A stretch of DNA of 64,000 nucleotides from an uncultured Armatimonadota bacterium (GTDB taxonomy: Bacteria > Armatimonadota > Fimbriimonadia > Fimbriimonadales > Fimbriimonadaceae): positions 62,001-126,000 of the forward strand of contig CAIYMO010000033.1 in the NCBI GenBank assembly GCA_903927345.1. Reading direction: 5' to 3'. This document shows, piece by piece, positions 1 through 8,234 of this stretch. Under the pieces are notes generated by a model. The model searched no databases. It was not told where the DNA came from and was given only the letters and a program-made list of their open reading frames with translations. Each line of letters opens with the position of its first letter. Position 1 is the first letter of the stretch. Made by a program: the position numbers and the translations under genes.

Positions 1-1
1 G

Positions 2-1639
2 GCTTTGGAAGACCTCACAATGGCAAAAACCAAAGGGGCGATTGACGCCTTGGTTCGCCTGAGACCAGCGACTGTTATCGCCATCCGTGGTGGAGAGCAG
101 GTTGAGATTCCTGTCGAGTCCATTGTTCTTGGAGATGAACTCCTGTTGCCCGCATTCCTGACCGCTGCCGTGGACGGCGAGATAACCGACGGTATAGGAA
201 GCATCGATACATCGGCATTAACTGGCGAATCGATCCCCGTCCCGGCCAAGCCAGGCGAAAAGGTGCTCGCAGGAGCCCGAAATCTCGAGTTCGGACTCAG
301 ATACAGAGCCACTTCCACTGTCGAGAACTCCACGCTCCAAAAGGTGGTTGACCTTGTTGCAGAAGCTCAAGAGAATCAAGCCAGTGGAGAACGTGTCAGT
401 AAGTGGTTTGGCGAAAAGTACACCTGGTTTGTATTGATCGCCAGTCTTTCGATTTTCCTCTTTCGGGTCTTCGTCATGAAACTACCGCTTCATGAGGCGA
501 GTTACAAGTCCCTAACGCTCCTTGTTGCTCTCAGCCCCTGCGCACTCGTCATTAGTGTCCCTGCGGCAACCTTGAGCGCAATGACGTGGGCAGCACGCCA
601 CGGGCTACTAATTCGCGGCGGCGAGATGATTGAGCGATTGGGGCAAGTAACCGCATTTACTTTTGACAAGACAGGCACACTCACCCAGGGCCGCCCGGAA
701 CTAACGGAAATCTGCCTCTGCGATGTCGAGTGCAACGGAAACGAAGTTTGCTGGGGAGGTTCTGGGCAACTGTCGCCGGAGGCCGCCGAAATCATCTTAT
801 ACGCCGCTTCTGCGGAAGCTCAGAGCGAGCATCCGGTAGGACATGCGATTCGCCGCGCCGTTCCCGAGGGAATGGTCGTTCCGCTTGCTGAGTCGATCGA
901 AGTCGTGCCTGGGGAGGGTATCCGGGCCACGATCTCAGGGAAGAAGGTGCTGATTGGACAGTTAGCTCTTCTTGAGCAAGCCGGACTCAAGCCAACCGAA
1001 GAGTTTCTCTCGCACTTTGCCGAGATTCAGTCAAAGGGTTGGACAGTTGCTGCTCTGGCCGTTGATCACAAAATGGCAGCCCTCGGATTCAAGGATGGAC
1101 TCAAAAAAGGTGCCAAGGAAACATTGGTGAAGCTCAGAGCACAAGGAATCACCAGCATGACCATGCTGACAGGCGATCACCCGCGAACCGCTGAGGCAAT
1201 TGCATTGGAGGTTGGTCTGAAAGACTATCACGCAGGGTTGATGCCTGGCGACAAGCTGGAGATTATCGAAAAACTCAGCAAGGATCACAAAGTTGCGATG
1301 GTCGGTGATGGCATCAATGACGCCCCGGCCCTGACTCAAGCCTGGGTCGGAATCGCGATGGGTGGCTTGGGCAGCGACATCGCGCTCAACGCCGCCGATG
1401 TAGTGTTGATGAACGACCGCATCGAGGCTCTGCCCGAGCTCATTGCCCTCGGGCGACGAACAAACGGAATCGTCCTCGCCAACCTAATCATCGGTGGCGG
1501 AGTCATCGCTTGTTTGACCGCCGCTTCACTGGCGGGGCTACTTCCACTCCCCATCGCAGTGGTAGGCCACGAAGGTTCCACTCTGCTCGTTATTCTTAAC
1601 GGGCTGAGGTTGCTCCGCGGACCTTTCGCAAAGCTTTAG
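2..1639 (+). CDS. P1B-4 type heavy-metal P-type ATPase (5' partial)
   Basis: ATP-driven export of a transition metal across the inner membrane. The frame is open to the left edge, so the first membrane helices are missing and the fragment begins at the actuator domain (TGES motif near residue 72). Visible motifs are SPCAL in the metal-site helix, the phosphorylation motif DKTGTLT (Asp about residue 221), SEHP in the nucleotide domain, TGD, GDGINDAP, and HEGST in the last helices. SPC together with HEG-[GS]-T is the signature of subgroup P1B-4 (CoaT/CtpD/CzcP: Co, Zn, Fe, Ni), so cobalt or zinc/iron is more likely than copper; the exact metal is inference. A four-Cys insertion follows the phosphorylation site. 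It ends 4 bases inside the opposing gene at 1636. Confidence 0.93.
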   Translation, partial: ALEDLTMAKTKGAIDALVRLRPATVIAIRGGEQVEIPVESIVLGDELLLPAFLTAAVDGEITDGIGSIDTSALTGESIPVPAKPGEKVLAGARNLEFGLRYRATSTVENSTLQKVVDLVAEAQENQASGERVSKWFGEKYTWFVLIASLSIFLFRVFVMKLPLHEASYKSLTLLVALSPCALVISVPAATLSAMTWAARHGLLIRGGEMIERLGQVTAFTFDKTGTLTQGRPELTEICLCDVECNGNEVCWGGSGQLSPEAAEIILYAASAEAQSEHPVGHAIRRAVPEGMVVPLAESIEVVPGEGIRATISGKKVLIGQLALLEQAGLKPTEEFLSHFAEIQSKGWTVAALAVDHKMAALGFKDGLKKGAKETLVKLRAQGITSMTMLTGDHPRTAEAIALEVGLKDYHAGLMPGDKLEIIEKLSKDHKVAMVGDGINDAPALTQAWVGIAMGGLGSDIALNAADVVLMNDRIEALPELIALGRRTNGIVLANLIIGGGVIACLTAASLAGLLPLPIAVVGHEGSTLLVILNGLRLLRGPFAKL

Positions 1640-2277
1640 TCAGCGAACTTCAGCTCAAGTCGAGGACGAAGCCCACGTTCTTTGTTGTCTCGCGAGTAGA
1701 CCTTATACATGCCCTTCATCCCTTGCTCACTCGCATCGTATTTCGAGGTAAGGGCAACGAAAAGGGGACGAGCAGAGTCAACAAGCTTGCCAAGGTCACC
1801 TGTGAACTTTGATTTCTCACCAAGAAGGTTCATCCGAATCTCAAAGGTATCGCCAGCTTGTTTTATCACGCCGTTCCCATAGACGGAATCCTTTGATGGG
1901 GTGACGTCACTTGCCATCTCGAACGCCCAAGTCTTCTCAGCAAACGAACCAACCATAGGGCGAACCTCCAGCGGCCAATCTTTTGATGCGGGGTCCACGA
2001 CAGGCTTGCCTGCAGGTGTGAGAATCAGCTCCGCCGAGGTCAATTTCTTGCCCTTTGGCAATCCGGAAAGATCAAATTTCAAGTAGCCGTAGCTAAATGA
2101 TTCTAAGTCACCCGCCGAGCCCGCAACGGCATGCCCGCCGTTTCCAAAAATCCGCAGTGCCGAATCGCCACCAGGATCGCTAGCATGAGAGTAGACCCAA
2201 ACATCTTCGGTCGCCTCGATGCTTTCTGAGGCCAAAGGCTGAGCGAGAAGTGCGGCAAAAAGTATTGTTGAAACCAT
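1636..2277 (-). CDS. Secreted DNRLRE-domain (CBM96-like) protein
   Basis: A 213-residue exported protein. An N-terminal signal peptide (about residues 1-17) precedes a beta-rich region with FSYGYLKFDLSGLP and SAELILTP, and ends in RGLRPRLEL; these are the hallmarks of the DNRLRE/CBM96 fold used for carbohydrate or surface binding. No catalytic motif is seen, and the ligand is unknown. The ATG at 2277 is preceded by TATGAT six bases upstream, with a GGAG in between, so transcription may begin almost at the start codon. The 3' end overlaps the ATPase tail-to-tail by 4 bases, so the two genes are not an operon. Confidence 0.72.
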   Translation of the reverse strand: MVSTILFAALLAQPLASESIEATEDVWVYSHASDPGGDSALRIFGNGGHAVAGSAGDLESFSYGYLKFDLSGLPKGKKLTSAELILTPAGKPVVDPASKDWPLEVRPMVGSFAEKTWAFEMASDVTPSKDSVYGNGVIKQAGDTFEIRMNLLGEKSKFTGDLGKLVDSARPLFVALTSKYDASEQGMKGMYKVYSRDNKERGLRPRLELKFAD

Positions 2278-2280
2278 AAC

Positions 2281-2288
2281 TCCATCAT
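2281..2288 (-). promoter_or_regulatory. -10-like element TATGAT before the DNRLRE gene
   Basis: On the minus strand TATGAT lies six bases before the ATG at 2277. One of a series of similar elements at operon-leading genes in this window; a convincing -35 is not visible. Confidence 0.4.
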
Positions 2289-2386
2289 ACTTAACGTGTG
2301 GAGCGAGGGTGTATGTTGCCTCTTTCGCTCACCAAAGTGGGTGATCAAGCACGACACCCGCAAACGGCCAGCGAACCAATGCGTTC

Positions 2387-2392
2387 CATAAT
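2387..2392 (+). promoter_or_regulatory. -10-like element CATAAT before mutS2
   Basis: CATAAT ends 8 bases before the ATG at 2401, with no Shine-Dalgarno between them. The in-frame TTG at 2392 overlaps the hexamer, so ATG 2401 is the better start, and the transcript would be nearly leaderless. Confidence 0.45.
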
Positions 2393-2400
2393 TGAGTCCA

Positions 2401-4731
2401 ATGCGCGAAATACGAGCCTTAAGAATTCTCGAATTTCCGGCGATCAGAGATCGTCTCGCCGCGCATTGTCAAACCGAGTTGAGTCGGGCTAGTGGCCTCG
2501 AGCTCACTCCGGAGTTCGAAGAGCCAAAAATTTGGAAGCTACTTGATCAGACCACAGAGGCCTACGATTTGCTCGGGACCGCACCGCCTCCCTCTCTTTA
2601 TGGAGTTGCCGATTGCCGCGACCCTCTCAAAAGAGCAGGGAAGGGCGGAATGCTCGGCGGACAGGAGTTGCACCAGATCGGTACTGCGCTTGCCGCAATC
2701 CGTGCAATGAAAGATCATTTAGCCCAAGTCAAAAAGCCTTATCTTGAAGAAATCGCCATCGGACTTGCGCCTGATCAGAAGCTGGAGCAAGAGCTTCTCT
2801 ATTGCTTGGACGGGGACGGCACGCTGGTCGATGACGCTACTCCAACCCTTGCCAATATTCGAAGCCGAAAGAAGGGTGCTCACGCCCGGATCATCGAACG
2901 TATCAGTGCGTACACGACTGGTCGAATGCGCGAGTATCTGAGCGATCCCATTTACACGGTCCGCGAGGGGCGTTATGTTGTGCCGGTCAAGGCTGAGCAC
3001 AAGGGCAAGATTAAAGGAATTGCCCACGACAGCAGTGCGACAGGTTCGACCTTCTTTATTGAGCCTGACGATGTCATCGCCGCTTCTAACCAAGCTCGGC
3101 AGATTGACGCTGAGGAGCGCGAGGAAGAAAAGGCGATCTTGACAATGTTGAGTCGCAAAGTCGCACACATCTCCGAGGCGACAAGTGGCTCTTTAGTTCA
3201 CCTTGCGCAGCTTGATCTCATTTTCGCAAAAGCTCGCCTAGCGGCAGCTATGAAGGCTGCGATTCCAATTCGACGCAAAGGGCATTTCATCTCACTGCAA
3301 GGCGGCAAACATCCACTGCTTGATCCAGAAAAAGTTGTTCCTCTGGACATTCAGGTCGGGAAGTCGAATAGTGTTCTTATCACAGGACCAAATACTGGCG
3401 GAAAGACAGTCAGTATCAAAACGGTCGGCCTGTTTGTGGCGATGCTGCAGTGCGGAATGCTTGTTCCTGCCCTCCATGTTGAGTTCGGTCACTTTTCGCA
3501 GCTTTGGGCTGATATCGGCGATGAACAATCGATCGAACAGTCTCTATCTACGTTCAGCGGTCACCTGAAGAACATCGCATCGGCCCTGAACATGCTCCAG
3601 GACGGCGCTCTGGTGCTTCTCGATGAAGTTGGCGCAGGGACTGATCCTGCCGAAGGTGCCGCACTTGCCCAAGCCATTCTCGAGGAGTTTGCCGAGCGAG
3701 GAGCTACGATCCTGGCCAGCACTCACTACGGAGAGTTAAAGGCGTTCGCGTTTGAAGCGACCGGGTTCCAAAACGCCAGCATGGAGTTTGACCAGAAGTC
3801 CCTACGCCCAACTTACCGACTCATTCTAGGTGCGGCAGGCGCAAGCCAAGCATTGAAGATCGCCGAGAAGTACGGAATTGCTCCCCATATCATCTCCCGC
3901 GCCAAGGAAGGTCTCAGCGAGCAAGCGATGGACATCGCAAACATGCTTCAACAGCTCGAGATCAGCCAGAAACAAGCTCGCGCTGCCCAGAGCGAGGCTG
4001 ACCGGCGTGCGGCTGAACTGAAGGAACTAGAGGTCAAGGCCGAGCGCAAGCTGAAAGAAGCTGAGGAAGTCCGAAAGCGAGCTAACGAACGTGCGCACGA
4101 TGCGATTGAGTCGACTCTGCGGGAAATTCGGATCCAAAGCGACGATATCTTCGACCGTCTTCGCAAGAACGGCGGCAATCCCGATGCCCTTCAACGTGCC
4201 AGAAAGGATTTAGGTGCGCTGGATTCGATCGGTAAAGACCTGAGCAAGAAGTTTAAGAGTGAACCGAAGCCAACCACTTCTCAAGGCCAGCTCAAAAAGG
4301 GGGATTCTGTTCAAGTGCTCGGATTCCAGCAACATGGAATTCTGCTTGATGAGCCCTCTGGAAGAGAAGTTCAGGTGCAGATCGGCGCGATTCGCATGAA
4401 GGTGGATATTCGAAAGCTCGTTCCCGTTGAAGCTCCAAAGGCGAAGCAAGCGACTCGTGGAAAGGTCAATCTTGAAAAGACGTTTAACGTCACCACAGAA
4501 ATCACGTTGAGGAATCAGCGCGCCGAAGAAGCAATCCGAATCCTCGAGAAGTTTATCGACGAAGCAATCCTGGGGAACGCTCCGTTTGTTCGAATCGTCC
4601 ATGGTAAAGGCGAGGGAATCCTTCGTCAAATTACGCAGGACTATTTGAAGAAGCATAAAGACGTGAAGAGCTACCGAGACGGCGACCCAACCGAAGGCGG
4701 CCAAGGAGTGACAATTGCCAACTTCGCTTGA
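2401..4731 (+). CDS. mutS2: Endonuclease MutS2
   Basis: 776 residues, the normal size for MutS2, which acts on branched or recombination DNA and, in Bacillus, on collided ribosomes. Order of parts: MutS-like core and clamp, ATPase with Walker A GPNTGGKT (about residue 329) and Walker B LVLLDEVGAGTDP, a long charged coiled coil (about 505-600), a KOW-like linker, and a C-terminal Smr domain. The Smr HGKGEG loop is intact, but the usual LDLR/DLRG entry motif reads ITLRNQ, so nuclease activity may differ. ATG 2401 matches the usual family N-terminus. The downstream cdd start lies inside the last codons. Confidence 0.95.
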   Translation: MREIRALRILEFPAIRDRLAAHCQTELSRASGLELTPEFEEPKIWKLLDQTTEAYDLLGTAPPPSLYGVADCRDPLKRAGKGGMLGGQELHQIGTALAAIRAMKDHLAQVKKPYLEEIAIGLAPDQKLEQELLYCLDGDGTLVDDATPTLANIRSRKKGAHARIIERISAYTTGRMREYLSDPIYTVREGRYVVPVKAEHKGKIKGIAHDSSATGSTFFIEPDDVIAASNQARQIDAEEREEEKAILTMLSRKVAHISEATSGSLVHLAQLDLIFAKARLAAAMKAAIPIRRKGHFISLQGGKHPLLDPEKVVPLDIQVGKSNSVLITGPNTGGKTVSIKTVGLFVAMLQCGMLVPALHVEFGHFSQLWADIGDEQSIEQSLSTFSGHLKNIASALNMLQDGALVLLDEVGAGTDPAEGAALAQAILEEFAERGATILASTHYGELKAFAFEATGFQNASMEFDQKSLRPTYRLILGAAGASQALKIAEKYGIAPHIISRAKEGLSEQAMDIANMLQQLEISQKQARAAQSEADRRAAELKELEVKAERKLKEAEEVRKRANERAHDAIESTLREIRIQSDDIFDRLRKNGGNPDALQRARKDLGALDSIGKDLSKKFKSEPKPTTSQGQLKKGDSVQVLGFQQHGILLDEPSGREVQVQIGAIRMKVDIRKLVPVEAPKAKQATRGKVNLEKTFNVTTEITLRNQRAEEAIRILEKFIDEAILGNAPFVRIVHGKGEGILRQITQDYLKKHKDVKSYRDGDPTEGGQGVTIANFA
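4703..4717 (+). promoter_or_regulatory. Ribosome binding site fixing the TTG start of cdd
   Basis: AAGGAG at 4703-4708 lies six bases before TTG 4715. No ATG or GTG is available in frame before the active site, and a stop lies just upstream, so this site decides the start. Confidence 0.7.
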
Positions 4732-5116
4732 GCTATTGGAGCTTGCCGCTGAGGCGAGCCAACGTGCCTACGCTCCCTACAGTAAGTATCAGGTGGGAGC
4801 TTGCATCCTGACTGAATCCGGTGAGATTTTCTCGGGAGCGAACATTGAAAACATCTCGTACGGGGCGACGATTTGCGCTGAACGAACTGCAATTGCGGTC
4901 ATGCGAACTGCGGGGAATCACCGAATCCGAACAATCGCGGTTCACACGCCCGACCAAGGTTGGCCCTGCGGTATCTGCCTTCAGACAATTGCTGAATTCG
5001 TTATTGACGCAGATTCAACAAAAATTGTCGTACCATCTTTGAACGGTTTTATTGAGCGATCATTGAGAGAGCTGGCACCTCATCTCTGGTCAAGTGATCT
5101 GGTTAAGAAAAAATGA
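4715..5116 (+). CDS. cdd: Cytidine deaminase
   Basis: 133-residue homotetrameric-type zinc enzyme that deaminates cytidine and deoxycytidine to uridine forms in pyrimidine salvage. The substrate and zinc motifs are present: GANIENISYG, CAERTA (zinc Cys and catalytic Glu) and PCGICLQ (second and third zinc Cys). The start is TTG 4715, supported by an AAGGAG at proper distance; it overlaps mutS2 by 17 bases. Its own stop overlaps the start of the next lipoprotein in an ATGA, so mutS2, cdd and the lipoprotein are probably co-translated. Confidence 0.95.
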   Translation: MPTSLELLELAAEASQRAYAPYSKYQVGACILTESGEIFSGANIENISYGATICAERTAIAVMRTAGNHRIRTIAVHTPDQGWPCGICLQTIAEFVIDADSTKIVVPSLNGFIERSLRELAPHLWSSDLVKKK

Positions 5117-5886
5117 GCAACATCACCCGAGTCCTCTTCGCACTCTTGTGCGTTATCCTCATCGCCTGCGGCGGTGGCGGTCCTGGTGATCCGGGCGGAG
5201 GATCAGGTGGGGTTGGTCCTTTCAGTTCCATTCGCCTCGAGGCAGTACTCGACGGAACAACGACCGTCATTGACCCAACAAACGTTTTTGTTGGAGAGAA
5301 GGTCAAGTTTAAGCTCACAGCAATTGATGGTGGCGTCGTCGGAAATCCTCGGATCACGCTCAACATCAATAACTGGTCGATGACGGGCACCCCGGGTGGG
5401 AGCCTCGCGAGCAACGGTTTGTACTCAGGTTCGCCCACTGCCTCGGTTTCGACTGGGACCGCTTCAGCCTCTTTTGAGGGGCTGACGTTTACCTCCTCAG
5501 TTCGCGTTGTTCAGCCCCAGGCTGTCATCACGGGAAAGATTCGACTGACGACCGGTCAGGGCGTGAGTAAGCTCCAGATCCAAGCTCTCGATGCTTCGGC
5601 AAACGTGGTTGCGACCGGTCTATCGGGAGCAGACGGCATGATTCGGATGAGCCTCCCAACAACTGCAACTAAGTTTAATGTTGATTTCTCGATCGCAGAT
5701 CCAACCTTGATTTATTACATCCGACAGTTTGCCTACAACGGTAAGGACTACTCGCCAGGTGTGTCGGGATGCGTTGCGCCATTGCCAACGTTAAGCAATT
5801 TGGTGACCACTCCGCTGGTTACGGATGTGGCAATTTACCAAGCTTCGCCCACTTTCCCACCCCCGCCACCGAACGGTTGTTCATAA
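5113..5886 (+). CDS. Lipoprotein with Ig-like/CarboxypepD_reg-like repeats
   Basis: 257 residues. The signal sequence ends in a lipobox (LIAC, Cys about residue 19), followed by a Gly-rich linker, so the protein is lipid-anchored outside the inner membrane. The body is beta-rich; residues about 135-195 (ITGKIRLTTGQGVSKLQIQ) look like a carboxypeptidase-regulatory or transthyretin-like fold. It ends in a Pro-rich tail. It starts in an ATGA overlap with cdd. The next gene is a diverged paralogue with the same order of parts. No enzyme motif is visible; a surface or adhesion role is inference. Confidence 0.75.
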   Translation: MSNITRVLFALLCVILIACGGGGPGDPGGGSGGVGPFSSIRLEAVLDGTTTVIDPTNVFVGEKVKFKLTAIDGGVVGNPRITLNINNWSMTGTPGGSLASNGLYSGSPTASVSTGTASASFEGLTFTSSVRVVQPQAVITGKIRLTTGQGVSKLQIQALDASANVVATGLSGADGMIRMSLPTTATKFNVDFSIADPTLIYYIRQFAYNGKDYSPGVSGCVAPLPTLSNLVTTPLVTDVAIYQASPTFPPPPPNGCS

Positions 5887-5901
5887 AAGTTTCAATAACC
5901 C

Positions 5902-5931
5902 TTACACAAACTGGCAGGAACTTGGCATAAT
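5902..5931 (+). promoter_or_regulatory. Promoter TTACAC-18-CATAAT before second lipoprotein
   Basis: TTACAC at 5902-5907 and CATAAT at 5926-5931 are separated by 18 bases. The ATG at 5940 follows 8 bases later with no Shine-Dalgarno, so the message is probably leaderless. Confidence 0.45.
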
Positions 5932-5939
5932 TAGGCGCA

Positions 5940-6857
5940 ATGAAGCATTTACGCTCATTTGGCGCATGTATGTGCGGACTCCTGCTCTTGGCTTGTGCAG
6001 GAACAACTCCGACGACGACCTCTGGTGGCACGGGCGGAGGCGTTGCAATTGCTACGACTCCTAAAGTCGAAATGATTTATTCGCCAGGTCTGGGAACGAC
6101 TACGACCCTTCCTGTGTTTGGCGACCCGCTCAACATTCGAACCGGCGAGCAAGTCCGTTTCCAGATGGTGGGCTACACCTCGACGGGCGAGCGAGTCGTT
6201 CTGCCCGCAAACAATTGGCGTACATCAGATACTTCCAACACGTTCGGAACGCTTTCGAATACCGGCGTCTACGACGCGGCTTCGCGACAAACTCCATCGA
6301 CCTACCTTGTTTCGGGCACCTACAACGGTGTTGAGTATTCAACCGAGTACTCGATCAAGGGTCGCGAGACGCGAATCACGGGTAGCGTGCTGAACCAAGG
6401 CACTGGCCTTCCGGTTTCTGGCGTGTACCTCTACTTCTACGATGTAAACGGCGATTACGTCGGGATTGCTCAGTCGACCTATGACGGTTCGTTCCGAGCC
6501 GCACTTCCTCGAACTGCTCAGCGATTCCAGGTTGTTAACGACAGTCTCTCCGCAACATTCCACCGCTTGATTCAGTTCAACTCGACCGCTGCCCTTAGCA
6601 CCGTTCGACCGAGCTACCTCGATAACCGAAATTCCTCGGGCGTCGTTGTTGCACAGAGCGTCAGTACGAGCGGAACCCAATACCGATTGACCGGCGTTTC
6701 GCAACAGTGCAAGCCACTCCTCTCGTCCACGACGAGCTTGCCCCAGTCGGACTACTACCTCAGCAACCCAATCCTCGTTGTTCCAACCACGGCAACAAAC
6801 GGACTCGGCGCGTTGATCGATCCTTTGCTCGTTGCAGAGGGTTGCACCGTTCCCTAG
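5940..6857 (+). CDS. Lipoprotein, paralogue of the preceding gene
   Basis: 305 residues. The signal peptide ends in LLLACAG (lipid Cys about residue 19), followed by a Thr/Gly-rich linker. Two beta domains follow: one with GEQVRFQMVGYTSTGERV and WRTSDTSNTFGTLSNTGVY (bacterial Ig-like), then one beginning RITGSVLNQGTGLPVSGVYLYF (CarboxypepD_reg-like). The upstream lipoprotein has the same layout, including the gain-of-Gly linker, an N-X-W segment and the ITG entry to the second domain. The pair therefore looks like a tandem duplication. A clear terminator follows. Function unknown. Confidence 0.75.
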   Translation: MKHLRSFGACMCGLLLLACAGTTPTTTSGGTGGGVAIATTPKVEMIYSPGLGTTTTLPVFGDPLNIRTGEQVRFQMVGYTSTGERVVLPANNWRTSDTSNTFGTLSNTGVYDAASRQTPSTYLVSGTYNGVEYSTEYSIKGRETRITGSVLNQGTGLPVSGVYLYFYDVNGDYVGIAQSTYDGSFRAALPRTAQRFQVVNDSLSATFHRLIQFNSTAALSTVRPSYLDNRNSSGVVVAQSVSTSGTQYRLTGVSQQCKPLLSSTTSLPQSDYYLSNPILVVPTTATNGLGALIDPLLVAEGCTVP

Positions 6858-6880
6858 TCGAAAGACTCATCAAAAGCCAC

Positions 6881-6918
6881 ATACGAGACCGGAAGCTATT
6901 TCCGGTCTCGTATTGTTT
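6881..6918 (+). terminator. Intrinsic terminator after lipoprotein pair
   Basis: Perfect 14-base stem, 6881-6894 with 6900-6913, loop GCTAT, then TGTTTTG. It separates the lipoprotein from the cyclase-like gene. Confidence 0.8.
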
Positions 6919-6945
6919 TGAGTGGAGGTCTCAAGCCCATCCGAG

Positions 6946-6951
6946 TACAAT
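6946..6951 (+). promoter_or_regulatory. -10-like element TACAAT before cyclase-like gene
   Basis: TACAAT ends six bases before GTG 6958. The in-frame GTG 6922 lies upstream of this element, directly after the terminator, so 6958 is the more likely start. Confidence 0.4.
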
Positions 6952-6957
6952 GAATAC

Positions 6958-8232
6958 GTGGCCGAGCAGTTGCTTCCGGTGAACGCAGATCCGCGCGAAC
7001 TCATGCGCGATCCTGTTGTGCTCCAAGCAATGCAACTTGCCGACCGATTGCGAGAAGCCAAAGGCGACGCACTCGATGCGGATGAATACGAGGCCATCGC
7101 CGAAGCTACCGGAGTAGCCCCCGAATATCTTCGCTTCCTCGAACAAGACAAGAGCGTTCGAAAGGCTCGAAACTTTGCCGACAATCTTCGTGCTCAGTAT
7201 TTCGCCCTCGAAAATGACACTAGGCGTTATGTGTCTGCCGGCGTTTTGGGAACCTTCACTGCCCTCTGTTGGCGACTTGGCGAAAAGCTTGACGCGTTGA
7301 CCTCGAATCCCGCATTGGGTTCAAAGTACGGCGTTTTCCAAACGTTCTGCTACATCCTTGCAGCGAGTGCTATTTACAACAGCTCAGTCGCAAAAACCCA
7401 GAAGGCGGGCGCTGGATCGGGTCTTGTGTTTGGCGCTACGAGCTACCTAATGAGCACGGTGTTCGGCTTGTTGTTCTTTATTGGCAACATGCAAAACTCG
7501 CCACCCTTCATCCTCCTTTGGGGAACGCTATGGGCGCTTATTGGTCTGGCTGCTCACGCGGTCACCCATCAGAAAGGGAAGGGAACATCCCAAGCTACGA
7601 AAGGAGTTGAGGCGAGGCAAGAACTTCTTAAGCAACTCGTCGATCTTCAAGATCAATTGCGCCAAGGGTCGCAGAACATCACATTCCTCAGTCTTGACGT
7701 GGTCGGATCAACGAAGATGAAAATCGGCGCGGATACCCTCGCTGTTGAATTCACCTTTAACGAGTATCACAAGTACGTTGAGCGGGTTGTTGAGAAGTAC
7801 AGTGGTCGCGTCCACTCGACTGCTGGCGACGGTGTCACCATCGCCTTTGATCACGCTCAAAGTGCGTTCAATGCTGCAAAACAGATTCAGACGGGCATGG
7901 TCGAGTTCAACGCCCTTCGCAACAAGCTCGGAGTTCCACTCGCGTTGCGCGCGGGCATCCACACCGGAGACGTTGTCGCGCCTAAAAGTGGCGACGTAAC
8001 GTCAATCAACTTTGCTAGTGTCATCGATATCGCCGCGCACCTTCAAAAGGAGAGTCCAGTAGGAGGCGTCGCCGTCAGCGATACCGCAGTTGGTTCTATC
8101 GCGGGTGGCTCTCAGGTGGTAGGATCGGATCGAGTTTGCGTCCATGACACCTGGGCGACCATATGGATGCGAAAGCGAGCTCTAGACAGCTTCCGTCTGA
8201 ATGAAACTGTCCCCTCCCCTTCACAGGCTTAA
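6958..8232 (+). CDS. Membrane protein with degenerate class III nucleotidyl cyclase domain
   Basis: 424 residues from GTG 6958 (436 from GTG 6922). An N-terminal helical segment (about 1-80) is followed by three or four hydrophobic helices (about 90-210), a short coiled coil (about 220-240), and a cyclase homology domain (about 240-390). Both metal-binding Asp are kept, in FLSLDVVGST (Asp 247) and AGDG (Asp 291). The position normally held by the adenine-selecting Lys is Ser, and the transition-state Asn and Arg of the N-x3-R motif are Asp 357 and His 361 (IDIAAHL). It may be inactive, a ligand sensor, or use another nucleotide. Followed after 2 bases by an unknown gene, presumably its partner. 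Confidence 0.75.
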   Translation: MAEQLLPVNADPRELMRDPVVLQAMQLADRLREAKGDALDADEYEAIAEATGVAPEYLRFLEQDKSVRKARNFADNLRAQYFALENDTRRYVSAGVLGTFTALCWRLGEKLDALTSNPALGSKYGVFQTFCYILAASAIYNSSVAKTQKAGAGSGLVFGATSYLMSTVFGLLFFIGNMQNSPPFILLWGTLWALIGLAAHAVTHQKGKGTSQATKGVEARQELLKQLVDLQDQLRQGSQNITFLSLDVVGSTKMKIGADTLAVEFTFNEYHKYVERVVEKYSGRVHSTAGDGVTIAFDHAQSAFNAAKQIQTGMVEFNALRNKLGVPLALRAGIHTGDVVAPKSGDVTSINFASVIDIAAHLQKESPVGGVAVSDTAVGSIAGGSQVVGSDRVCVHDTWATIWMRKRALDSFRLNETVPSPSQA

Positions 8233-8234
8233 CG

